This document shows, piece by piece, positions 31,387 to 42,291 of a stretch of DNA of 64,000 bases. The notes beneath the pieces are model-generated. The model was not told the DNA's origin and did not search any database. It saw nothing but the letters and a program-made list of their open reading frames with translations. The DNA is from Cytidiella melzeri. Lineage: Eukaryota; Basidiomycota; Agaricomycetes; Polyporales; Irpicaceae. The DNA is taken from NCBI GenBank assembly GCA_022592445.1, contig JABYQR010000038.1, forward strand, positions 124,001-188,000, in the 5' to 3' direction. Position numbers and translations under genes: made by a program. Every line of letters starts with the position of its first letter. Positions within the stretch are counted from its first letter, which is position 1.

Positions 31387-34144
31387 ATGATATCCTCCTT
31401 GACCGCACTCGCAGGTGTCGTCGCCCTGCTGGGCTGCATAGCACAGGTACCAGCCGTCGTCACCGTCTACAACACCGCAGGCGTAGTGCAGCAACCACTC
31501 GGCACAGCGACAGGCTCCGCTGCAGTAGCCTCCTCCTCTGCACTTCCTGCCTGGCTCGCAGCTATGCCTGCCTTCAACGACGAAGTCCTCCAACCGCCTC
31601 CCGTTCCGTCTCCGGCTCCCCCAACGCAATTCACCCTGGGTTTGCAGACAAGCGCCGCCGCTGTCAGTGGCTTGTCCATACCCCTCAACGGTTCCTTTCT
31701 TGGTTTTTCCATCGAAATGAGTGTTGTGACCCAAGTCAGTGAGTGACTAACCCTAGTATTAATTGTAGCAACTACTTAAAATTGTCTCGCAGTTGGTATC
31801 AACTCGTACGCCCTCTTTACTTCGAGCTTTAGAACATAGCGGCTTACACACAAAATCACAGAACGTACCTCAGCGTCCCATTCCTCAACCTCATGGCCCT
31901 CGTGGCACAGCGCGGCGGGACCGTACCCATTCGTGTGGGCGGCAACACTCAGGAATACGCGACGCTCGTGCCCAGTATCCCAGACGGCAAGGCGATTGAG
32001 AAAGACAAGGACGATACCTCTAATCCTGTACGTCTCCACCGCTCTGCTGCTTGAGTCACCGCGATACTGATCAAGTGCGGCTAGACGGCCACGCCTACGC
32101 TGATATTTACAGACGAGATCATCTACATGCTCAACAACGTCTCTGCGCTCGTGGACGTCAAGTGGTATCTAGGTACACGCTTATACGGTCCCCTCTACAA
32201 TATGAAAAATTACTGACGTCGGGTGTCTAGGTATACCGTTCAACGACACCACCAACTTGCGACTCGGCATTGCAGAAGTCGGCGAGGCCATCCTCGGCGA
32301 CAACCTGCTCGGGTTCCAGCTCGGAAACGAGCCTGATCTCTACGTCGCGTAAGCCCCCTCCTCCTCCGAGTCCCCCTCTCCTCTCGTCGCACTCACACAT
32401 ACTCGCAAGCCACGACCATCGCCCGGCAGACTGGAACCAAACCAACTACTTTGAAGAGTTCGGCGCCGTCATCCAGGCCATCGCCAACGACCCTTCCATT
32501 CCCGTCCGCAACAACCTCATCGCACCCAGCGTCAGCGGCGAATGGACCCCAGAAAGTGTCTTTGACACTGGCTTCATCACCGCCTACACAGGTTCTCTCG
32601 GTGCCTTGGCCGTAGAGCAGTAAGTATCTTCAACCACGCAAATCACAATTTCTGGATTGAGAAATAACACTACTACGTTCCAGCTACCCAGACAACAACT
32701 GCGCCGCTGCCTTCCCAGGCTCCACCTCCGCCGCACCCGTCGTCCCCCAAGACGTCTTCCCCAACTACCTCTCCCACACCGCCGCTACGAGCATCACTTC
32801 TGCCTACCTCGACACTTCCTCCATCGCTCTCGCATCTGGCAAACCGTTTGTGATGTTCGAGACGAACACGGCGTCTTGTGGAGGGTTTCCGGGTGTGTCG
32901 GATTCGTTTGGGGCGGCGTTGTGGGGGGTAGATTATGGGATGACGATGGCGGTGAGTAATTTCTCGAGGGCGTTGGTTCACGTCGGTGGGGTATCGGATA
33001 CATACAACGTGAGTTCTCCCTTCTTCTCTCTCACTCTGTTTTTTTTTTTTGACTAAAACCCATCGTGTGTGGAACAGCCATTCACACGTACGCCCCCCCT
33101 CTCTCTCCATAGATCGTTTGAACTAACCTTACACTAATCCGTACAGCACCCCCGACAAACGTAAGCACCACCTACGCTTGGTCCATCGGTCCCATCTTTT
33201 ACTCTACCCTCGTCGTCGCCGAAGCCCTCGGCCCCTCCGGCTCCGCCCAAGTCCTCGACCTCGCCGCCAACAGCGCCAACATCTACACACCCGCTTACGC
33301 CGTGTACGAAGCTGGGACGCTCGTCAGGGTGTTGCTTGTCAATTTCGTGTCGGACGCGAGTGGGGAGAGCGAGTATACGGCGAGTTTGGGGTTCGAGGAG
33401 GGGGCTGCTGTCCCGGAGGAGGTTGTGGTCAAGTAAGTTCTGATTTTTTGATTTGTTTTTGTTTTTGTTTATGGGTAAGGGTGTGGGTGGGTGGATGTGA
33501 GCTGATGGGTCTTCGTGTTGTGTGTTGTGTGTAGGTACCTACTAGCGCCGTCAGTAGCAGAGAAGGAAAACATAACATGGGCGGGTCAGGTGAATATTTA
33601 TTTGGTTGAGAAACCATCGCTCTTCACCTGTTCCTAACCAACCTATACAGACACTCGGCACGCGTTTCCAAGCCGGTACGCTCTCTCACCCTCCCCACCG
33701 CTCCTGCCCTCCCCTGACATTTTCTCTTTCTTGGATATAGACGGCCGCTTCCAAAACAACGAAACAACAACCACACTCCCCTGCAACCAAACCTCCCTCA
33801 CATGCTCAATCCCAGTCCCAGCACCCGCCATCGCTCTCGTCTTCCTCCCCCCATCCTCCTCCTCCTCTTCCTCCCCCTCCTCCTCTTTTCTCCCTGCATT
33901 ATCGACAAAAACGTTCTCAACGACAGCAGTGACCAAATCCGGAGAGAACACAGCGTCTGTCGCGCCTTCTGTGTTGGCGACGTCGAATGGGGAGACGGAC
34001 GGGTCGAGGGAGAAGTTGGCGAGTACGAGTAAAGGGAGTAGTAGTGGGGGTGTGTCGGTGCGTTGGAGAGGTGGGGGAGGGGTGAGGTGTGTTGTGGTCG
34101 TGGGGCTTGTGGGAGGGTTGTTGACGTGGGGGAGGATGCTGTGA
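31387..34144 (+). CDS. Glycoside hydrolase family 79 protein, copy 1
   Basis: Secreted GH79 (beta-glucuronidase/heparanase-like) enzyme with about ten exons. A signal peptide (MISSLTALAGVVALLGCIA) is followed by FLGFSIEMS, the strand block PIRVGGNTQEYATL, and the acid/base motif in GFQLGNEPDLY. Later come FVMFETNTASCGGFPGVSDSF, holding the likely nucleophile glutamate, and the GPIFYSTLVVAEALG block of the C-terminal beta domain. GH79 enzymes are retaining clan GH-A hydrolases cleaving glucuronic acid from proteoglycans, acting outside the cell. The C-terminus is Ser-rich and ends in a hydrophobic stretch (VVVVGLVGGLLTW), which suggests a GPI anchor. It is convergent with a second GH79 gene. 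Exon borders in the 3' half are approximate. Confidence 0.88.
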
Positions 34145-34522
34145 TGAGTAGAGAGGGAAAGAGGGATTGTTATGTGTTAATTGTCCATGCTGCATCTTTA
34201 ACGGACCTTATGCTGACCCGGCCTCGGTATACTCAACCTATTAATCCTTCATTGATTGCTATTCATGAATAGGACTTTGTTCACAGACCACATGTGCGGA
34301 ACGATCAAAAAACAAGGAAAAAAAAAACCCCCAACACGTACCGTCATCCACCTTTCACATTGTGAAACTCACTGCACACATTTGACTACCAACCCCTTTA
34401 ACTACAATAGAAGTCAAATGTCCATTAGAACGGTGAGTACTCGCAAATACACTCGTAAGATTCAAAACTGCACCAGAAACATTCTCAGACAAACTGTCTT
34501 CAAAATGTCCACAGTGGCATGA
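34145..34522. other. Intergenic between convergent GH79 genes
   Basis: Short 3' flanks of both GH79 genes, with an A-rich run near 34310-34327. No gene seen. Confidence 0.5.
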
Positions 34523-37201
34523 CTAGGACGCAAGCGTCTTCATCACAAGAACCACCCCACACAACACCGTCACCAAAACACTCACACCCGGCACAACCCC
34601 CGCCGCCTTCCCCGCCCCACTGCTCCCCTTGCTCGTACTCCCCAACGACGACCGATCCTTGCCCGAATGCCCGTTCGACCCCGCAACAGCAGACGCATCA
34701 ACCACAGCCGTGTTCGCCGTCTTTGTCACAGCCGTCGTCGAAAACGTCTGCGTCCCCGTCGCCTCCGACCCAGCAGCAGCAGCGTCAGAGAGCATCACGA
34801 GCGCAAACCCAGGCGCGGGCACGTGAATCGTGCACGTCTGCGCTGTCGTATCGCATTGCACCGTCTGCACCTGCTCCTCACCCAGCAGACGTCCGTCAGT
34901 CTCGAATTGGCCACCGAAAGTCTGATTCAGGTTTTGGCAAGGGTCAGAGAGGCGAAATAAAAATGACGGAAGGTAAAGGGCGTACCTGACCGGCCCAGGT
35001 GATGTTCGTCAACTCGGCTACCGAGTCAGCCAAAAGATACCTGCAGAAAACCGCGTTAAGCTATCCCGAGACAGACCGCACAAAAGTCATCCGCTACTCA
35101 CTTGACTTTGACAGATGACGGAGTGGCGCCAGGAATACCAGTATTGCCGCCGCCGACTTGAATAGTCGCATCGTACGCGATGCCCCCGGCGGATTCGGTC
35201 ATGTAGTTGAACAACGCCACGCGAGCGAGCTGATCATTCTCGTAGATGGCGTAGCCGGGAGTAAATTCGTTGTTGCTGTTCGCGAAGAGGTCGACAACAC
35301 GCGCGGTGTTGGTTTTGCCAAGGACCTCGGGCATGATCATGACGGAGTAGAAGATGGGGCCCACAGTCCACTGGTGGAAGTAGCTCTGGTTAGTGGGAGG
35401 GGCTGAGAAAGAGTGAGTAATTTCTGCAGACACTGAACTCTAGTCGAGACTCACGAGTGAAGGGCTACACGGCACGGGTGAAGTGTCAGGAAAAAGACTG
35501 CCCCGTTCAAACAGTGAGCACTCACGTTGTAGTATACATTCTGACCACCAAAGTGGACAAGTGCGTGGGAGAAGTTGCTGTAGACCATCTGCAACCCATA
35601 GTCGAGGCCCCACAGAGATGATGCGAACGAATTACTGATACCCGGAAATCCACCGCAAGACGCAGTGTTGGTCTCAAACATTATAAACGGCTTCTGATAT
35701 TGCTGGGCAATCATCGTCGAGTTCAGCATCGCGCTAACGATGCCAATCCCGGACTGATGTGTTAGATATTGACCGAAGACGTCTTGAGGAACAACCGCAG
35801 GGCCGTTACCGGGGTAGATCGCATTGCAGTTGTCGAGGGGGTACCTGCCGCGATGCGTCAGTAACATAACCGCTGCCCAATTTGTACGGCCACTGACTTC
35901 TCAACACTGAGGGCAGACAGAGATTCCTGGTAATCAGTCAGGAATGGAGTATTCCAGACATCCTCCAGGGGCCAAACAGCCAAGGACAAGCTAGGACCAA
36001 TCATGTTGGACTTGTTACTGACACTCCCGTCGTTGTTCCAAGCATCCCGCCATAGCCCGAATTCCTGGTAATACGAGTAAGCATTGTAGTCCTGGTTGCG
36101 GTGGAAATGTCTGATATTGGCCGTTAGTGTAGGCGGCACACAAGCGAAGATGCGCGTACTTTGCGTAGAGATCCGGTTCGTTCCCTACTTGGAAACCGAG
36201 CATATGCTGCCCAAGGATACGTTCACCTTGCTCGACGATTTCCATGTGGATGTTCACGCTATCATTGAAAGGTACACCTGGAATGGCGATCAGGACGCCG
36301 TCGCAGAATTGTTCACAACCTGACTCACCGAGGAACCAGTTGATATTGAGTAGAGTCGATATATTGGCCATCATATACAAGAGCTCATTCGTGAAGACCA
36401 AGGTCGGGGTGGCCGTCTTTGTGTGCGTCAGGAAGGACAACACCTGATGCATAGCATTTGTACGCACCGGATTATTAGGGTCTACCGAAACCTTCCCCAG
36501 AATCCCGCCATCTGGAGTCTCGTCTACAAGCATGGCATAATCCTGTGTGTTACCACCCACTCGGACGAGCAATTCGCCCGCACGTTCCACGAGCAAGGAC
36601 GCAAAGTTTAGGAAAGGTACGTTGATGAACGAACTACATCATGTCAAAGCTGGGATCGGTCACTCGATATGTTCAAGGAGCTTACCTGTTTATCCCCACT
36701 ATAAAGAGAAGACCAATGTCAGCACAAGGTCTGAAGAAAGCACACGCCTCCAACCACCCATCGGTCGAAAATGATCTATATGGTCACTCTGAAAGCCTGC
36801 ACAACATTTCGCAGAGCCTTTCGCACGACCAATGAAAGTACAACCACGGTAGGGTGGGGACCTGGATCATTGAAGTACTCACAAACTTGATTTGTTACCG
36901 ACATTTCAATCGAGAAACCGAAGAACGACCCCTTGGTTGGTATTCCAAGGCCATTCACAAGATCTGCTGTTGGCATGAGGACAATGGGGAATGCATTCGC
37001 TGGTAGTGGGTTAGGTGGAGCCGGAGGGACTAGCTTTGTTAGGTCGTATGCGGCGAGGCCAGTGTACGTCGCCGGCGATGCAGTACTGCCTGCAGCTGTT
37101 GATGTGGGAGCAGCCCCGAGTGGTATTTGGCTGTAGACTGTGACTGCATTTGCGACTGTTACGGAGCATAGTACGAGGAAAAATGAACGGATGGCCGCCA
37201 T
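34523..37201 (-). CDS. Glycoside hydrolase family 79 protein, copy 2
   Basis: Paralogue of the GH79 gene at 31387-34144, in the opposite orientation and tail to tail. The start ATG at 37201 begins a signal peptide (MAAIRSFFLVLCSVTVANA). The same blocks follow: FFGFSIEMS, LLVRVGGNTQDYAML, VPFNDSVNI, GFQVGNEPDLY (acid/base), PFIMFETNTASCGGFPGISNSF (nucleophile region) and GPIFYSVMIMPEVLG. The C-terminus has a Thr/Ser stretch (TQTFSTTAVTKT), GSTSKGSSGAGKAAG and a final hydrophobic segment, again suggesting a GPI anchor. Many short introns interrupt it. The catalytic residues are present, so it should be active. The two proteins are clearly diverged, unlike the BTB pair, so this duplication is older. 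Confidence 0.87.
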
Positions 37202-37712
37202 CTTGCAGGCCGTAGAGAGAGTCAACGTTGTGGACAAGAACAAGTGCGTTGTCCGTAGTTGTGAGGTGGAAATAGACTTAAATATTACGTCAGCTAATAT
37301 GGGTTATGGAGTTATGGGTTTTTCGTCAACTTTGGCAGGGAACCGACCTGGTGGATCGAAATATGGGTAATGGCAATTATGGGTTATGAGAGGTATGAGT
37401 TATGAGAGAGTCAACTGTATATACCGCTTTTAGAGAGCAGAGAAACAATGAGACACTCACTTCTATTAGAGTTGGTTGACTTTCCTACTCAACCTCTGCA
37501 CTATGATACCTTTCAAACAAATATTATCACTAAGTCATTGTCCCTAGCTACAATTGTTTGGGATAAAACAACTGGCTTCCTGTCTGCACCACAGAGAGTG
37601 TTTAAAAAGATTGGCATGATTACGTAACGTCACGTGCAATGTAATTCCCTCTACCGAAACGGAACCTCATGCTCAGACTCTAAGACACTCTCCCACTAGC
37701 GTGGTAGTGGGA
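37202..37712. other. Divergent promoter region, GH79 copy 2 and Neo1 ATPase
   Basis: Shared upstream DNA containing the repeated ATGGGTTATG-type motif (37297-37408). No coding sequence. Confidence 0.6.
37297..37408. repeat. Cluster of ATGGGTTATG-type motifs
   Basis: ATATGGGTTATGG, GTTATGGGTT, ATATGGGTAATGG, ATTATGGGTTATGAG and GTATGAGTTATGAG occur within about 110 bases, upstream of both the GH79 copy 2 and Neo1 genes. It may be a degenerate minisatellite or a cluster of transcription-factor sites. Confidence 0.6.
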
Positions 37713-40700
37713 ATGTCCGAGATACCTTTGCGTCAATTTGGTCGTCCAAGGAAAGCCAGAGCAGGATACACAAGCCTTCCGGAGGACGAATATTCACCTG
37801 CTCCAAACCAGACCAGCGGCAGCATGCCTTCAGCCGTTCGCAACGCAGCAGCAGCAAGCGCACCAATTGTCCGAAAGCCAAGGCGCACAGAACGCTACGA
37901 AGACGATCCGGAAGAGGCGGAAACCCTGCTTGGAGACCACATTGGCAACCTCGGGGATGTTGAGGAAGAACGAGTCAAGGCTTCATCGCGAGTGAGTGGT
38001 ACATCTATGGTTATGGCGATAGCGACGTTTTGCGGGCGGACTTAAGGATGATGCGAAGGTCAGCCTAAGCTCGGTGCTCTGATTGCTTTGACTGTGTGTT
38101 GCACAAGAGGTGGCCTTGACAAACCTTGTACAGTCTCGCCGTACATGATGCACAAACTGGCTCTTCAAGCATCGGCGTGGTTTTGGCGTTTGGCTTCAGA
38201 GTGTCATCCCTATCGCCTTCGAATGCCTGGAATCTCAGCGGAAGAAATACAGTGCTAAATGACTTCTAGGCATCGTCATCGTCACGCAGGACTAAACCGC
38301 CTAGAGATAAATCGCGGACAATATCATTTCGACCGCCAGGTGCGTTGTTACCATTCCACACATGTGCGCAGCAAACGAAAGTGCATGTCATCTCACCATG
38401 TCCCAGCCGCGTCCTGAGCGCTGGAAGCCACTGCACATAATGCTCTCTCTGTGATATCCCTACCGCTCATTCTCCGGCTTTCTGACTCGCACTTGTTCTG
38501 TAGAGAAGCCCCAAAAGAAGAAGTACCCTCCAAACATTGTACGAAACCAGAAATACAACGCCTTCACATTCCTTCCCATCGTCTTCTACGAGCAATTCAA
38601 GTTCTTCTTCAATCTATATTTCTTGCTTGTTGCTCTCTCACAATTTGTTCCTGCGCTCAAGATTGGACTCATCGCAACGTACATCGCACCGCTGGCGTTT
38701 GTTCTTTGTGTGACCATAGGCAAGGAGGCTTACGATGACTACAAACGTAATCAACGCGATCATGAAGCAAACTCGCAGCGGTACCTGGTCCTTGACCCAA
38801 CGTCATTCGAGTCCCCATCAGAAAGCGGTCCGCATACTCGCGCAGTACCGTCTTCTCAACTCGCTGTCGGTGACTTCGTCCTGTTGGAGAAGAACCAGCG
38901 CGTACCTGCCGATCTCGTACTATTGCGAACGTCGGACCACTCTGGCACATGTTTTATTAGGACTGACCAATTGGACGGGGAGACGGACTGGAAACTGAGA
39001 GTCGCTGTTCCAACCTGCCAGAAGTTAAACAGCGACGAAGATCTACTGCTACTGGATGCAGAGATCTACGCCGACGCACCTATTAAGGACATCCACACGT
39101 TCATCGGCACCTTCACCATTAACACTCCTCATAGTTTATCCGCCAATGAGATGCCTATGGTTCCTGTACCCACAGTTGAACCGTTGACCGCTGAAAACGT
39201 CCTCTGGTCTAACACAGTCTTGGCTGCAGGATCTGCAGTAGGCTTCGTGGTTTACACAGGGTCCGAAACCCGAGCTGTCATGAATACGAGTCACCCAGAG
39301 ACTAAGGTTGGCTTACTCGATGTCGAAATCAACAGACTTGCCAAGGTATGTTCTGCAGTTCTGGCCGCTTTCACCATAGCATTCTAACCCAAATATCAGA
39401 TTTTGTGCGCAGTCACCTTTGCGTTATCGCTCTTGTTAGTCGCATTGAACGGCTTTCGAGGACTCTGGTATATCTACATTTTCCGTTTCCTCATTTTATT
39501 CTCGTCCATTATACCCATCAGGTCAGTGCCTCCTGGCCGTCGTAGCCTTAGCTAATGCACTCTTCACTAGTCTACGTGTCAACCTCGACATGGGAAAGAC
39601 AGTCTATGCTCAACAAATAATGAGTGATCCCGAGATACCCAATACGATCGTACGCACGAGCACCCTCCCAGAGGAGCTCGGGCGCATAGAATACCTTCTC
39701 AGTGATAAGACAGGAACTCTTACCCAGAATGGTAAGCCTCAACAAAGTCCAATCATACAAGCTCCGTCTCACACAATCCAGAGATGGAGATGAAAAAGCT
39801 GCATATGGGCACTGTGTCCTACGGCTTCGAATCGATGGACGAAGTGGCACACCAGCTGGCCTTGTCCTTTGGTGCTTCAGAATCAGGCCACGGCAGGAAA
39901 CATTCCCTCGCTACCGGCATGCAGCTTGCAGCTCGCGGACGACGTGATATGTCCTCTCGGGTTCACGACGTAGTGATGAGCCTTGCTCTATGTCACAATG
40001 TAGGCTTGTCGTTCTGAATTTATGTCTTCGCAGACTTACTGTGTCGTCTATCAGGTTACTCCTGCCACAAATGACGACGGCTCCGTCACCTACCAAGCTT
40101 CGTCTCCGGACGAGGTTGCTATCGTCAAATGGACTGAATCGGTCGGACTGACGCTCACTTTCCGTGACCGTACGCGTATTGAGTTGCAAGCGCCTACAGG
40201 GTCGAAGCTGGACTTTGAAGTCCTCGAATTATTCCCATTTACATCAGAATCTAAGCGCATGGGTATCGTCGTTCGTGACAGGCAGTCCGGAGAGATTACG
40301 TTCCTTCAAAAGGGAGCCGACGTGGTCATGGCGAAGATTGTACAGAGGAACGATTGGCTGGAAGAAGAATGCGCTAATATGGCTCGAGAAGGCTTGCGCA
40401 CACTCGTGATGGCGCGCAAAAAGTTGAGCGAGCAGACTTATGCGGAGTTCACGCAACAGCACCATCTTGCCAGTATACGACTGGACGGGCGAAATGAAGC
40501 TATGGCTGCCGTGGTGGCCGAGTACCTTGAGCGTGATCTGGAACTCCTCGGTCTCACTGGTGTGGAAGACAAGCTACAAGAGGAGGTCAAGTCTACCCTG
40601 GAGCTTCTTCGAAATGCCGGGATCAAGATCTGGATGTTGACTGGCGACAAGATCGAGACCGCTACGTGCATTGCCATCTCTACGAAGCTCGTGGCGAGGA

Positions 40701-42138
40701 ATCAGTATATTCACCAAATAGCCAAACGTAAGTGAGAGCCTCATATCTTCACGTACACTGTGTCTTACCCGAGCTTTGCAGTGAAGACAGAAGACGAAGT
40801 CCGGCACCAGCTGGATTTCCTGCAGAACAAGTTGGACTGTTGCCTTGTCATCGATGGAGAGTCATTGCACGTGAGCTTTAGCTAGGCATACATCGACGAA
40901 GCTCTCGGCCAACTCACTGTCTGAAATGTAGTTGTGTTTGAATCTCTTCAAGAACGAGTTCATAGAGATCGCAACCAAGTTATCGGCTGTAGTCGCGTGT
41001 CGATGCTCGCCCACACAGAAAGCAGATGTCGCACGTCTGATCAGGCTGTTTACGAAGAAACGAGTTTGTTGCATAGGAGACGGCGGAAACGACGTCAGTA
41101 TGATTCAAGCTGCCGACGTCGGTTAGTCTATATTACCTGCTCCCTTGAGAACGATGCACTGAATAGTCGCAGGTGTCGGAATTGTAGGGAAGGAAGGAAA
41201 GCAGGCCTCTTTAGCTGCCGATTTTTCGATCACCCAGTTCAGTTTCCTCACCAAACTCCTTCTCTGGCATGGTCGCAACTCGTATCGCCGCTCGGCAAAG
41301 CTAGCCCAGTTTGTCATCCACCGTGGTCTCATCATCTCCATCATGCAAACGGTGTTCTCGTCCATCTTTTACTTCGCACCCATTGCGTTGTACCAAGGGT
41401 GGCTCATGGCGGGCTACGCTACTGTCTATACCATGGCACCAGTCTTTTCACTCGTCCTTGACCGGGATGTCAACGAGGATCTGGCACTTTTGTACCCTGA
41501 ACTGTACAAGGAACTCGTGAAGGTGAGCGCACTTTCAGACGCCTGTGTGATTTCAGGTCTAATACGTATTTCGTCCATTCAAGGGTCGCGTCTTATCCTT
41601 CAAGACTTTCTTCATGTGGCTGATGATCAGCCTGTACCAAGGCGAGTTTCCGGAAAAAGCCTGTCTCTCTGTTACGATGTTAACGCCTAGACAGGGTCTG
41701 CCATCATGATTATGTCCTTGGTTCTCTTCGAGACAGAATTCCTGAATATCGTGTCAATCTCGTTCACAGCTTTAATCCTAAACGAGCTGATCATGGTGGC
41801 CCTCGAAATCACCACTTGGTGAGTAACCGCACCGCTGGCATGCTTGAGAGTTATCATTCAATTAACTACCGCAGGCATCTATATATGGTCGTGTCGGAGG
41901 TTGTCACTTTTTTCCTCTACGCTCTCAGTCTGGTGTTCCTACCTGAATATTTCGGTGCGTGTGTGTGCACATCCTCGACTGCACAACTGACAAACGCTTA
42001 TCAGACCTGACCTTCGTTTTGTCCGTCCGCTTCGCCTGGAAGGTCGCAGTAATCGTTGCGATTAGTGCTTTCCCGTTGTACATTATCAAGCTTATTCGCA
42101 GTCGAATCGCGCCTGCTGCCTCGAGCAAGCTGCTTTAA
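37713..42138 (+). CDS. NEO1: Neo1-type P4-ATPase phospholipid flippase
   Basis: Large P4-ATPase with about 13 exons, roughly 1,150 residues. The start at 37713 ([12 protein letters not shown]) opens an acidic cytosolic N-terminus. Hallmarks in order are [19 protein letters not shown] with [16 protein letters not shown] (helices 1-2), the actuator block [13 protein letters not shown], the phosphorylation site [25 protein letters not shown], the nucleotide-binding KGADVVM and [10 protein letters not shown], and the hinge [17 protein letters not shown]-terminal helices include SIMQTVFSS and [13 protein letters not shown]. The short N-terminus, the DGETDWK motif and the overall pattern fit the Neo1/ATP9 branch, which needs no Cdc50 subunit in yeast and flips phosphatidylethanolamine/serine in Golgi and endosome membranes. 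No disabling change was seen. Confidence 0.9.
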
Positions 42139-42291
42139 TCACTCACACTCATGTTTACGCATGACGAGATGGATGCTTCACTATATTGATATATTGATCG
42201 TCAGTGGCGTGCTGGTCAGATATAAGAACAGAATTGCGAGTGATGATAGACAGCGATGAAGTGTGCTGATGCAAAAAGAGTTGATGTGCGT

